A stretch of 64,000 nt of DNA from Mesorhabditis belari (GCA_958450365.1 CAUEEP010000433.1:124001-188000); one strand, 5' to 3'. Shown: positions 32,890 through 43,466, counted from the stretch's first letter. The notes: generated from the sequence alone by a model not told the origin. Translations and numbers: made by a program.

Positions 32890-33860
32890 ATAAAATTCAA
32901 TTTTAGAATTGGAATTCTTATCGATATAACTGGATAAACTTAAATGTAACTGGGCAAACCCAGAAAAAGTGTACGGTAAAATAAAAGGGATATGAGTGCT
33001 TTGAAATAACGCTAATAAATTGATTCCTTAACTTGAAATTTACAAATCACCCGAAAAAGATGAAAGATGATCATAGAAGGGTGAAATCGAGGAGAAATTG
33101 AGATGAAAAAGAAAAGGTCGTCACAAGAAAACTCATAATGTCATAATGTTATAGCTTGATGATTGAGATTTTGCAATCTTGCGGAGGTCAGAAGATTTGT
33201 TGAGAATCCCGACCTAGATTTATATGTATCATGTATGGCCTAGGAAATGAAATGCTCATTTTATGATCAAGGACTTTTGAGAATTTGACTGACTTTTCTG
33301 AATTTGATGTGAAATTACTGATGTAATCGGATGAGTGTTAGCAGTGGATTCGACAAAGAACACGGGTCAGTCTAAACAACGTGCAATCTTTGCTGGACGA
33401 TCTTTGTGGCGAAAAAGTCAAGGCGTGGATTGCCATCTCACAGTCCCGACCCATCATCGTCTCTTTTGAATTGACAGATGGACAATGGGTGGGTTTCACC
33501 CAATTCCACCCAACCCAACCACAAGCGGTCCTAAGAAAGAGCCATTTATGTGTAAAACAGCGTTCGTCTTCCCTTTGGTTTTGATTGACTGCACGCCTAA
33601 AGAGGCATTCAGCAATTATCGTCAAGAAGGAGCCAGATTATTTGACTCCGAAGAACAATTGGATTATTTGACTCCGAAGAACAAACTCACAAAAAATGTT
33701 TCATTTATCACTGCACTGTCTCTGTTTCCGATTGTTGTTGTCGCCCATTCGATTCAGCGATTGAAATTTCCCGTAAGTTCGATATGATGAATAAGATTTA
33801 CAGGAATTGGCTGAGAATTCATTGGGATTCCCTTATTGAGGAGTTTTCTGATTATGCAGA
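32890..33860. other. Stretch with weak frames only
   Basis: Nothing recognised from 32890 to 33340. At 33381-33580 the plus strand has EKVKAWIAISQSRPIIVSFE and LTDGQWVGFTQFHPTQPQAV, a plausible exon of unknown origin ending in a frame change. 33680-33815 is the direct repeat shared with 13268-13410. Confidence 0.3.
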
Positions 33861-34311
33861 TTGACCAAAATCAATAAATTTGAGACCAGACTTTTCTTGA
33901 TTTGCCTTTTTGCTGAATATTTGATTAAAGAAGACAAAAATCAGTCAAGAAGTTTATTAGGTACTACGGAAAATAATTGCGTTTTCCCGAAACCCGATCT
34001 TCATCCAAAGACGGTGATGCTCCCTGTTTGGTGGTATAGAAAGAGCGTCATTCATTATACTTTGCTCACAACGGGAAAAAGTATAAATTCAGACATTTAT
34101 ATTGAAAACATCGAAGAAATGTAATCATTTTTATTTTTACAAGCATCTCGATCGTTACATCGTAGACGAAATTCTCAAGAACAAAACAGGTGAAAAATGC
34201 TATCGAAGACTTCATCGCCTCCAGACAGCCCGACTTTTTTGCAGCAGGGTCGAAAAACTGGCTACTCATTGGAAAAAATGTATTGATTCTAACGTTTGTT
34301 ATCTTAATTAA
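33861..34311 (+). mobile_element. Mariner transposase relic 2, internally deleted
   Basis: FPKPDLHPKTVMLPVWWYRK and SVIHYTLLTTGKSINSDIY match the middle of mariner transposase, and ARLFCSRVEKLATHWKKCID matches its C-terminal end. The segment between them that should hold the second and third catalytic residues is missing. A different subfamily from relic 1 by its sequence. Confidence 0.8.
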
Positions 34312-34514
34312 TTTGATTGTTACTTAATAAAAAATTGCAATCGAAAATCATTAAGAAAGACACAGTTCTTTTCCTTAATAGCTAGTATTTGCCGAACAAA
34401 AAGAGCGATCTCTTATCACGGAAAATAAAAAGAAAATGCGGCTTTTTTATGGAAAAATAACATTCTCTTGTTAGAGATTTTCTCGAGAAGAAAGCCCGAC
34501 TCGTTTAGTTTAGA

Positions 34515-34640
34515 AGAATTGTCAGTTTCCTCATGCTGATTTCCATTGATGTTCAACACGTTTATCTAATAGTCTATTCGGGAGCGACGAGCTAGCAAAA
34601 TACTTGCAGCTTCAGGCGGAATTCTGGGTTTTTGGGAAAA
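34515..34640 (+). pseudogene. CC2 relic, convergent with the CTLD relic at 34800-35560
   Basis: Retains the end of the first coiled-coil exon (gaagaattgtcagtttcctc), the intron ending tctattcgg (acceptor AG mutated to GG) and the SDELAKYLQLQAEF exon. Consistent placement beyond a CTLD 3' end. Confidence 0.45.
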
Positions 34641-34799
34641 CTTTATATGAGACTTTGAACAAACAATTCAGAAATAAAGAGAAAGATAATGTGCAGTTGT
34701 GTGTTTTCAGAAGATTGAATAAAATGAGATTTATTGTTATTTGTCCATAGAAATAAAAAAGAACATAAAGAACTCATCAGAATTGAGAACTCCTTTTGC

Positions 34800-35560
34800 A
34801 GATAAAAGGACGCAGATTGGTAGGAGACCGCCAATTTCCCATCGCGGCTCCCAAGCTGAAATGTGTTCATTTCTGATGGAAATCCTTTCATAAAACACTT
34901 TGCGTTATTCCACAAAAAGAAATTTCCTCAGATTGATCAAAATATTTTGCGATTAATTATGCATTGGAAGTTGGAATAAACATTGATGATTTCACGTTGA
35001 GAATCTCACCCTAGCGTGGCTTTTCGAATCCGGCTCTCTTCCATAGCAATTCGTGAAATCCACCGAACTTCCATCCATCCATTCAAGAGCATTTCTATTG
35101 TTCGGATTTCTCTGAATAAAGAAATTTTCATGTTTAGACATTGATATTTCGATCCAATTTTCCTTTATTGTTATTGAAATTACTCTAGTTTTCCAATTAA
35201 AACCATTATTTCTACTAAAGAGTTTCACTCTTGATATTTCAACCAAATCTTTTTCCATTTTAAAACCATTCTAGTTTTTCAATTCAAAGCATGATCTCTA
35301 TCAAAAAACCATCAGTCAAACGAATCTTTTATCACAAAGAGCCTTCCGAAAATGGCCAAAAGAACCATCACTTTCTATTTATCTATTTCTTTCGATAAGA
35401 AAAATTTAACCTTCAATCCGAACCAGAACCAATTCAAAGAATCAACAGTTTTCGCTGAAATAAATACCGATTGTTTTTGGTTTATGAAGCATAAATTTCA
35501 ACGAAAATCATGAATTTCCAGAATTCAATCATTTCGATTTCTTACCGAGTTCCCAAACAA
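34800..35560 (-). pseudogene. CTLD relic (exons 2-4)
   Basis: Exon 2 (about 35450-35405), exon 3 (35115-35010: NRNALEWMDGSSVDFTNCYG with REPDS) and exon 4 (34860-34790) are recognisable on the minus strand. Exon 3 has Trp to Cys in the TNW motif. Exon 4 is out of frame at FICKR through a deletion. CTLD exon 1 is cut at 35560, where the 3' flank of another copy (cagaagtgaacacatttcag) abuts. Confidence 0.6.
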
Positions 35561-35599
35561 AATTCTTTTCTTCAGAAGTGAACACATTTCAGTTTTGGA

Positions 35600-36151
35600 G
35601 CTGCCAAATGGGAAATGAACGCTCTGGTCTCCCACCCGACAGCTTCTTCAAAACCTCGTTTCGGCTCTTTGGGCCTTTTAAAATAAGAAAAGTCTGGTTC
35701 AAATTTATTGAGTCAGTCAATCTACACAACCGAAAAACTTTCTCAGTCGTTTGAAGAAATCGTTTGCTCTTCAATGTGGGCTTCGATTGGCATGGAATCC
35801 TGTTTGAAGACATGACCGAAAACTTCTGAGCATTCAAATGCCTATCAAGGCAAATGTCCAACTTGTACACATACCTATGCCACGTACTACGTCAACAAAC
35901 AGAAAAATCAATTTCGAGGTAGATGAATTCTCTTTACACTCACTAATTTTTCTATAGACTATCTTAATGAGCTACCCGAAATGACTCGACAAATGGAAAC
36001 AGTCGAGGCGGCTTTAATGAGTGCCGAAGCTGCAACGAATGTCTTAATGAAAAGGGGTCTCGACCCGAATTTGTTTAAGGCTGATCAAATGTTGATGGAA
36101 CTTCGTCAAGAATCAAGAAAATATCTCCAAAGCGTACAAGAGTTTGATTGA
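35600..36151 (+). CDS. C-terminal exons of an unrecognised gene
   Basis: A block ending at a donor (NAYQGKCPTCTHTYATYYVN, KQKNQF; about 35830-35915) joins across a 39-49 bp intron (gtagatga..tttctatag) to a final exon LNELPEMTRQMETVEAALMS, EAATNVLMKRGLDPNLFKAD, LRQESRKYLQSVQEFD-stop at 36151. The final exon is alpha-helical and acidic; the first has a CxxC pair. A stop lies just upstream (35813) so the gene is broken or begins there. Family not recognised. Confidence 0.4.
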
Positions 36152-36194
36152 AAAATAAAAAATAAGGAGTCAAGCATAGTGACGACAGTGTCTA

Positions 36195-36480
36195 AAGGCC
36201 TTTATAATAGAGACCAACGAGAATCGACTTTATGTTCTATCAAAGAACTATCAGCTAAACAAATTTTTTCACAAAGAGTCTGCTATTTCGAAAATGACGG
36301 AAAAAGGCAATACTGTGGGGAAGTTACTAATAAAAGTTCTCTAATCATGGTAGTCGGAATATAGGTAAATTATTGAGAAAATCCGGGTATTCTCATTCTA
36401 TTTCCTGCCCCAAATCATTGTTGTTTTGTAGCAGTTTTCGTTTTCAGTTTTGAAATGAAGATTGATTGTTTTTGGTTGAC
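36195..36480 (-). pseudogene. CTLD relic (intron 1/exon 2/intron 2) in the upstream region of an MDNLSN exon
   Basis: Minus-strand gtcaaccaaaaacaatcaat and cattt.cagcgaaaactg-like sequence mark the exon 2 acceptor; further on, tagttctttgatagaac and cttttgtgaaaaa are the intron 2 signature of the CTLD genes. The WIGLK exon itself is no longer readable. Equivalent relics lie at 16100-16180 (-), 30735-31000 (+) and 60395-60480 (+). Confidence 0.5.
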
Positions 36481-36616
36481 GAATGATGACTAAAGGAATC
36501 GAGCATTCCCCTCCTTTCTCTTTATTTGGTAAGAAATCCGTATTTTGCTTGGCAGCAAATTTCTTGTTTGATTTGGTCTTCTCTCATCAATTCTGCTTAT
36601 TTAGTAGCCTTTTCCT

Positions 36617-36870
36617 TTAATTTTCACTTGTTCTTCGAGAAAATTCAAAATTAAATTCAAGACTTTTTTTTGATAGAGGCAAAGATTTGGTAAAAACCCA
36701 CAAATCGGCTTCGAGCTGGGCAATTTTCTTCAACAAGATGACCGGTTCTTCTATGTGTTTAACACTCTTTTCAGGCAATTCTTCAGTCATTTCGGGCATT
36801 TCTGGAGATTTGGAAAAAGAAGAGATGCTCTGAAGACATCGAGGAGGGAAAGGAAGATTCCAGAGATTCT
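36617..36870 (-). pseudogene. MDNLSN-type N-terminal exon, start region replaced
   Basis: The minus strand reads EMPEMTEELPEKSVKHIEEP and LLKKIAQLEADL. The start region has been exchanged for unrelated sequence like its inverted partner at 30340, so both arms share this defect. Head to head with the membrane-anchored gene at 38025. Confidence 0.55.
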
Positions 36871-37059
36871 ACAACCAACCTCATCATCCTGATGCCTCGG
36901 TGTCTCAAGATTTTTGTGATCTTCTTTCTTTGTCCCGAGTTCGATTTGAGAAATTTGATCTGAGAAAGCTACTCCTCATCCGAATCAACATCACTCAAGT
37001 TCAAATGCTCTCCAAATTTCTCACTCATTGCTTCTCAGTCTCAGTGCCCTCGATAAATT

Positions 37060-37125
37060 CCCTGATCATGATGCTGGTTCCAAAAGGCAAAGCGGGGGCT
37101 CTCAGGTTCGAGTCTGGTAGCTGAT
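37060..37125 (+). repeat. tRNA-like scrap, inverted partner of 30093-30160
   Basis: Contains a B-box ggttcgagtct and the conserved ctatagattt..ctttttt flank. No cloverleaf. Part of the large inverted repeat. Confidence 0.4.
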
Positions 37126-37497
37126 CATCTTTTTTCTCTTTATAGATTTTAATGCCTTGAGCAATCCCCGTTTTAGAGAAGCTTTGTGTAGCTATGCTTT
37201 TTACAAAAATGTTCTGCTTTAACACAAAACAACCTAAAAAACATAGAACAACCGAAACAACAATCAACAATGATGACATCTTGAGCAGCTTTGAATTTTG
37301 AAGTTAGAGAAATCAAAAAGGCTCTAAAATTTGCATTATAAAGGGAAAAATTGTTTACGCCGTGGGGGAGATAGATAGCCTCTCCCGCGCGGATTGAGGA
37401 ACAATTGTGGCGATTTGATGGGAACGGTCGGGTCTACTTATCTGTATTAATGGTGTACCACAAGGCATTAAAACTTAAGAAAAGGAAAAAAGACATT

Positions 37498-37567
37498 CAG
37501 CCGCTGGACTCAAACCGGAGAGCCCTCGCCTTGCGTTCTAACTCACCACCACTCGGCCACCGCCGCC
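37498..37567 (-). repeat. tRNA-Ser/Leu-like pseudogene or SINE head
   Basis: The minus strand begins ggcggcggtggccgagtggt, a Ser/Leu-type 5' half with A-box, and has ccggtttgagtccagc as a B-box-like 3' half. The acceptor stem does not pair. It resembles the two other tRNA-like scraps in its 3' half and adjoining A-rich tract. Confidence 0.5.
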
Positions 37568-38024
37568 ATTGCTGCGGAAGACTGGGCTCTAATGTCGCTC
37601 CTTACTGTCGCTCCTGTTCTGAACTCCTTACAAAACTTTAAACGCTGATGACTTTTGAAAGAGTGTAACCCAAAAGAAAAGCATCATGATCAGTGTGAAA
37701 CTCTGCGTCGAATGGTCTAAGGCTCATGTGATTTGGGCAGCACATTCAGTTGACCTTCCCGGAAAGTAGTCTCCTGATTTATTCATCACGAATTGACGGC
37801 TTTCTTTTTCCCGAAATGCTACTTTTTTTGCACGAAGTTCAATTCGAAGCGATTGTTTCAAGGACTTAATGAGTCAATCGTCAGTTGGAAGACGATCGCT
37901 TTTCTAAACAATTTCAGCGCGCTTAAAGGCTCTTTTCCGCGAAAAAATACTTGTTGATCGCATCGTCGCCTCATTCGTTCTTCCCATTTTCCCGAATTCC
38001 AAACGAATCAACCAATTCAGCGGA

Positions 38025-39933
38025 ATGGGTGTGATGACCGTCGGTCTAGTCATCACGATTCTCCTTCTTTCTCATCAAATTTCTTCCTCGATTCAACAAA
38101 GCGATCAATTGGATCAATTCACGTATTCTTTTCCCTTCAAGAGCTATGTTTTCAACCAAACCAGTCAATAGAGCGAATTTCAAAGAATAAACAAGAAATG
38201 AGCTTGAGTGTCTCAATGATAAAACTTTTCAGGAATGAAACCCAACAAGAACTCGTCGAGGCCCGAGGAAAAATCAGCGGACTCGAAAGGGAAATGTGGG
38301 TGAAATCAAAAATCTTGAAGAATTCAAGCTCATCTTTTTTGGATTTTGAGTAGTGAGTAATTTGAGTATTCAGCGCAAGAAAGCGGAACGAAACGAAGGA
38401 CAAAGACGTCGAGATGAGTCGATTGACAGCAAAAATGGCTCAAATCGAGGCGGATTTAATGGGGAAAAACGCAAAGTTGGACGCTGATTTGGTTGATGGA
38501 AGGGAGAGCAATCGAGAATTGGAAAGGAAAGTCGCCGAGACGAAAATGAAGAACGACGATCTCGAAACCCAACTGTACTAATTTTGTCACTTTCTTTTTT
38601 GACAAGCTCAATATATAGTTAAAATGCGAACTTTTTCAGAAGAACTCAAAAAACGGAAGTGAGAGACGGAAAAGCCAAGATTGGAGAGCTCGAAGGGAAA
38701 ATCACCGCGTTGCAGAGCAAGAACTCTGACCTCGAAACCCAAATGTGAGTTGTATCTCTTGTCGACTGCGACTTGAGAAAACAGTTTTTCATTCCTAAAA
38801 CATCCATTCCAATCAATTCCTCTCTAGACAACTTGAACAGGAAAACAAAACGGCCGAAATGGTGAAGTTGCAGGCAGATTTGTGGGTTTTTTTAAGGAAA
38901 AGGATAGGGTATTTGTCTAGAGAATCTGGACTAATGTTTTCCGAATTCCGAAGAAATTCAGAAAGATTCCGAAGAAATTCAGAAATCGAACCATGGATCT
39001 CTTGGATCTGTGTCGGAATCGATGGTCGTATTTGGCAAAAACCGCTTCTTGGTACAAGGTTTGGTGGATGTTGTAAACCAAGATTATCTCCATCTCAAGG
39101 TTTTTTTCTCTCAATGGATGGTATTTGATGAAGCCGAGGCATATTGTGCGAGGCGAAAGAGCCATCTAGTTTCAATTCACAGTCAGGAGGAGAACGATTT
39201 TGTTCAGAAACTCGGTACGAAATCGAAATGATTCAATTCTGGAAATTGATGATTTTCGTAGAGATTTCTGCTTCATAAACCCAAAACAATCGATATTTAT
39301 TTCAGCAGAAAATGTTGATCTGGATGAGGGATGGGCGTTCTGGATCGGACTGAAGGTTGAATTTTTCTTATTGAAGGACATAAATAAGTATATGGAAAGT
39401 AATAATTCTTTCAGGCATTTTAGGAAGGCTTTTTGTGACAAAAGATTCGTTTGACTGATAGTTCTTTGATGGAAATCTGAAATGATAGAGACTAATAGAA
39501 ACCTGATTTGAATTGAAAAACTAGCATAGTTTTCAAATGGAAAAAAATTTGGTTGACACATCAACATTGAAACATAAAAATTTTTATTTACAGAGAAATC
39601 CGAAGAAAGGGAATGCTTTTGAATGGACGGATGGAAGTTCGGTGAATTTCACGAATTGGAGATCGGGACACCCGGATTCGAACACCCACGCTGCGGTGAG
39701 ATTTTCAACGTGAAATCATCAATATTTATTCGAATTTCCAATGCATAATTAATCCAAAAATATTTCGATCGATCTGAGGAAATTTCTTCTGGTGAAATAA
39801 CGCAAAGTGTTTCATCAAAGGATTTCCATCAGAAATGAACACATTTCAGCCTTGGAGCCCCGATGGGAAATGGTGCAGCTATCCTCCTATGTTTCTGTCT
39901 CGTTTGGTCTGCAAAAGGAGCTCTCAATTCTGA
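38025..39933 (+). CDS. Type II membrane coiled-coil CTLD gene
   Basis: The ATG at 38025, 4 bases after an aattcag acceptor without a donor, begins MGVMTVGLVITILLLSHQIS. Coiled-coil exons lie at 38232-38881 (SKIS-type, NRELERKVAETKMKNDDLET, QLEQENKTAEMVKLQADL). CTLD exon 1 ends at 39214 (MVVFGKNRFLVQGLVDVVNQ, EAEAYCARRKSHLVSIHSQE). Exon 2 is 39306-39355 (AENVDLDEGWAFWIGLK), exon 3 39594-39695 (NAFEWTDGSSVNFTNWRSGH, PDSNTHAA), exon 4 39850-39933 (PDGKWCSYPPMFLSRLVCKR). Exon 4 has an extra Cys after GKW. CTLD exons are in phase and open. AATAAA is displaced by later insertion after 39960. Confidence 0.6.
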
Positions 39934-40013
39934 TGAATTCGTTATGTTCCTTTCTATAGACAAAAATCGATAAATGTCGTATGTTCTTTTCTGTGGACAA
40001 ATATCAGTAAATA

Positions 40014-40304
40014 ATGAAAAAGTGTTCATTTCCCTTTTTCCTTCTTGCTTTCCTTTTGCTGATGCTGTTGTGGTTGTGGAAAGTCGACTTGGGAATGTTA
40101 ACTGAATGGCTTGAAATAGAAGATGATGAAGACAATCAAACATTGGGTGAAATGTTATTGCAACAGAAATACTGTTCGTATACTGCCCGAGAGCATTTCT
40201 CATTTCCATTTCAGCGCTTTCAACTCTTCTCTTTAACAATCACTCCGAAGAACGCATGTCCACGAGCGATCAAAGTGGGATTTAACCAAAACTCTATCAA
40301 TTAG
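40014..40304 (+). CDS. Small protein with N-terminal membrane/signal segment
   Basis: The ATG at 40014 opens a 96-codon frame: CSFPFFLLAFLLLMLLWLWK is a signal peptide or anchor, followed by an acidic stretch LTEWLEIEDDEDNQT. After that the frame differs from the copy at 32540-32885 by an indel, so which C-terminus is original is unclear. The block (40014-40375) is inserted in the 3' flank of the CTLD gene and is inverted relative to the other copy. Function unknown. Confidence 0.4.
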   Translation: MKKCSFPFFLLAFLLLMLLWLWKVDLGMLTEWLEIEDDEDNQTLGEMLLQQKYCSYTAREHFSFPFQRFQLFSLTITPKNACPRAIKVGFNQNSIN

Positions 40305-40459
40305 CCTTTAAAACCAACCAAGTTAGACCCTATCTGTCATCCATTCTTCAAGTCGAAACCACCTTCATAAATAACGGGCGGGGTGTGTCGAAAGTTATGA
40401 CCCCCTACTGTACATACATTATCTCCTTGCTTAATCGTTAAGATTAGCCAAAAAGAGAC

Positions 40460-40740
40460 AAAAATCTAAAGCTCGACCGGAAAATCTCGGCCTACAGAAC
40501 CAACAGAACCAAGCATAAATCGCATTTTTGAGAATTTCAGGAACAAAAATCAAAGACCAATCGACGAGTTGAGGGACGAGAAGAGCGACCTTCACGAAGA
40601 ATTGTTCCTCGTGCTGATGTCCATTGATGTTCAACACGTTTATCTAATAGTCTATTCAGGAGCGATGAGTGAGCAAAATACTTGCAGCCTCAGGCGGAAT
40701 TCTGGGCTTTTGGGAAAACTTTTATATGCGATTTTGAAGA
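40460..40740 (+). pseudogene. CC2 coiled-coil exon pair with a stop
   Basis: NKNQRPIDELRDEKSDLHEE followed by an intron ending tctattcag and SDE-stop (tga in place of aga) then AKYLQPQAEFW. Nonsense in the second exon. Convergent with the CTLD exon at 40851-40934. Confidence 0.5.
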
Positions 40741-40850
40741 AACAATTCAGAAATAAAGAAAACGATAATGTGCAGTTGTGTGTTTTCAGAAGATTGAACA
40801 AAACGGGATTTATTGGTTTTTGTCCACAGAAAAAGAACTCAAAGCATTTC

Positions 40851-40934
40851 TCAGTATTGAGAGCTCCTTTTGCAGATAAATCGTATCTGAGAGGTAGGAG
40901 GATTGACCGTCCATGTCCCATCGTCGCTCCAAAG
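40851..40934 (-). pseudogene. Isolated CTLD exon 4
   Basis: On the minus strand: LWSDDGTWTVNPPTSQIRFI then CKRSSQY-stop, with the acceptor tttcag intact. No upstream CTLD exons; the sequence diverges immediately beyond the acceptor (about 40945). Confidence 0.6.
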
Positions 40935-40944
40935 CTGAAATGTG

Positions 40945-41380
40945 TGGATTGTTTAGAAACGAGAATGGAAAAGCGTTGGATTGTCAATTCTATGACGTCT
41001 TCTGTAAGGGGAATGAGTTGCCAAAAGAAGAGAGCGATACTACGGACGGTGGAAAAAGAGAGTGAGCAAAACGTTGACCTAATCGTGTCCATTCTGTAAA
41101 TCTCCATCACCCGTTCAAAATTTCCGAGGTGATTTCCAAGAAACTGTTTGTCCTTTTCGCACCGGTTCTTATTCGATTTGGTTAACTAATTTGTAAATTC
41201 TTGTACTAATTTTTGGCTACTTCTCAAAGCAAGCCAAAGGCCAGCTGGTAATCTGTTTTGGTCTCTTTGAATTTTCAAAATTCCCATTTGTTTTCTTATT
41301 TGAAAAATAAATCTTGGTAGAAATATAATTCCAGTAAAAGAAGAAGTAATATCCTTAACGAGATAAGTTATCACTTAACG
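40945..41380. other. Stretch without a supported gene
   Basis: A plus-strand frame continues to 41099 with a basic composition but no recognised motif. 41100-41380 is AT-rich intergenic DNA before the 3' end of the minus-strand gene at 41385. Confidence 0.35.
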
Positions 41381-41384
41381 TAAA

Positions 41385-42663
41385 GCTTTTTATTGGCACA
41401 TCAATCGGAATGGCTCTTAATATTTCCAAGAAAAATGAAATTTTTTGGGCTTCTTAAACCTCATCGAGCTCAAGCTGATCGACCAGGAAAGCAAGATTCT
41501 CGGTCGTATTATCTAAAATGGCATTATAGAAAATTATTGCGCAATGACCTTGAAGCCATAATTTTACTGCTTACCAACTGTTGTTCCCACTTTCTGGACT
41601 CTTTCACCGCCTCCACCAAAGAGCATCCGATACTTCAGCTTTTGGACTTTTTCCTGGTTGATGGTTCCACTTGTAAAAGCCGTATAAATTTCCTGCATCA
41701 TTTCACGCATCTCTCGATCAAGCTGACCGAGTAGCTAAACTTTGTCTTAGCTAGAAACCCATTCTTTTTTTATTTCTGTACCAGAGCAGCGAAACGTTTT
41801 TCTCAACAAATGGCTGGTAAAATGGAATTACTTAGCTTTTTAAACCCACCTCTGTTCTGAAAATGGTAGCATACAAAAAAAGCTAGATAATGCCCTAGAG
41901 CATAGCCGGTTGCGATGATGTTCTTGATGATTCCAGCTTTTTTCAGGTTAAGCCCAACTTTTGTGTAAATATCTCCAATAATCTCCGCATTCCATTCATG
42001 TTCCAAAAGTTTTAACTTTGTTTTATTATTTAACTTTGAATACTCACCTTCATCTTTCAACGAACGGAACACCTCACTTGCCATTTTTGAGGCTTTATCG
42101 CCTGAACGAAGTTCGTCAACCATTGATATGCTTTTGAATAGACCTAGTCTAAATTCTTTAAGTTTACATTGCTGTCCAATTAAACCCACCAGCTTTTTGA
42201 TACGATACTTAAAAACGTTTGGAGTGGTTAATTTCGAATCTATCATTGCGAGCATCTAAACTGTGGGAACTGAATTGAATTGATCTCGAAAAGCTACCTG
42301 CTTGGCCAAATCATATTCCAGATCTGTTGGATTGAAAAAGTAACACACGACCGTCTTTTCTTTTCGTCTTTTCCGTTCTTTTGAGCGTAAATTGAGCCAG
42401 ATGTAAAGTGGATTCAGGTCTGATGAGTGGATGGTTATCCTCGTTCTTCCTCGGCTTCTTGAAGCTAGAAAAGTAAGACGACCATATTTGAAAGTAAACT
42501 TATCGTTAGAAAGAGCTAATGCTCTAAAAAACTTTACACTTATACTACAATGAATCGGGAACTTGTCCCTCGCCGACCTGTTAACTTGGCATTTTAATTG
42601 TCTTTTCATAAGATTTATCAGCATCCCTCCGGCTGGCTGACACTTTCTTTTCCACGGATACAA
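41385..42663 (-). CDS. Unrecognised multi-exon gene, copy B
   Basis: Minus-strand blocks: CYFFNPTDLEYDLAKQ (end about 42297, then a 42 bp intron), MLAMIDSKLTTPNVFKYRIK, KLVGLIGQQCKLKEFRLGLF, KSISMVDELRSGDKASKMAS, EVFRSLKDEG (to a gtgagt donor at about 42047), LEHEWNAEIIGDIYTKVGLN, LKKAGIIKNIIATGYALGHY. The 3' end reads LGQLDREMREMMQEIYTAFT, KVQKLKYRMLFGGGGE, then after an intron NTTENLAFLVDQLELDEV-stop near 41458, with AATAAA at about 41392. The 3' half is better preserved than copy A; the acidic N-terminal exon is frameshifted here. Helical, possibly intracellular. Family not recognised. Confidence 0.5.
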
Positions 42664-42895
42664 CTAATTCATTTCGGACCGGTTTTCTTTGCTAATCTAA
42701 ATGATTTTGAATTGCATATCGCTACTTAATGTGGCAATTTTATTTCTCGATAATATTTTAAGAGCCGATAGCCGACTTTTAACAAATTTTTTAGGCATCA
42801 GTAACCCGTTTAAGTTTCAAATTAATGAGTTGAACAATTTATTGGAGAACACACAAAAAAGAAACAACAATAGCAAGAAAATTAGAAAAAATCAT
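42540..42895. repeat. Direct repeat shared with 55470-55810
   Basis: Both copies run from acaatgaatcggg.acttgtccctcgccgac, through cagcatccctccggctggct and acggatacaactaattcat, to agttgaacaatttattggag. Same orientation, 12.9 kb apart. The 55.5 kb copy has lost part of its start and carries a small insertion. Confidence 0.7.
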
Positions 42896-42949
42896 TAGCC
42901 TTTCAAAGAAGAAAGACGATTTCTTCGAACAAGTTGCGTCTGAAAATGG

Positions 42950-43320
42950 GGTTTCATTCGTTTTTTGACTATAAAGACATATACAGCTCATTATATCTAC
43001 AATACATACATACATTATCTACTTGCTTAATCATTATGATAAGCGAAAAAAAGACCAAAATCTCCGTCTAGAAAACCAACAGTGAGTCGAAAAAAAGCCT
43101 AAACCGTATCTTTGAGAACTTCAGGAACAAAAATCAAAGACAAATCGACGAGTTGAGGGACGAGAAGAGCGACCTTCACGAAGAATTGTCAGTTTCCTCA
43201 TGCTGATGTCCATCGATCTTCAACACGTTTATCTAATAGTCTATTCAGGAGCGACGAGAGAGCGAAATACTTGCAGCTCCAGTCGGAATTCTGGGTTATT
43301 GGGAAAACTTTTTATTTGAG
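42950..43320 (+). CDS. CC2 unit with promoter-like upstream block
   Basis: The upstream gactataaagacatatacag block and acatacat repeat are followed by RNKNQRQIDELRDEKSDLHE, the short intron, and SDERAKYLQLQSEFW. Both exons are open. Convergent with the CTLD exon 4 at 43467-43550. Confidence 0.45.
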
Positions 43321-43466
43321 ATCTTGAAGAAGCAATTCAGAAATAAAGAAAAAATAATGTGCAGTTGTGTGTTTTCAGAAAATTGAATTGAAATTGAAAA
43401 AATTGAAAAAAATTGAAAGATGGGATTTATTGGTTTTTGACCACAGAAAAGAACACAAAGCATTCC

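Larger units (their letters stand above)
27790..39740. repeat. Large inverted repeat, arms about 27790-31015 and 36195-39740
   Basis: Pairs seen directly: gttctatcaaagaactatca at 36235 with its complement near 30975; the MPEMTEELPEKSVKR exon at 36790 (-) and 30420 (+); tRNA-like scraps at 37100 and 30110; the membrane exon at 38025 (+) and 29542 (-); CTLD exons 38940-39700 (+) and 28540-27820 (-). Order is preserved and strand reversed throughout. The loop of about 5 kb (31016-36194) holds mariner relics. Arms differ by many substitutions and some indels, so the duplication is not very recent. Confidence 0.75.

Noticed and set aside
36900..37124. Plus-strand frame beginning at 36900
   Set aside because: It spans the tRNA-like scrap and the antisense of the N-terminal exon region; a shadow with no family match.
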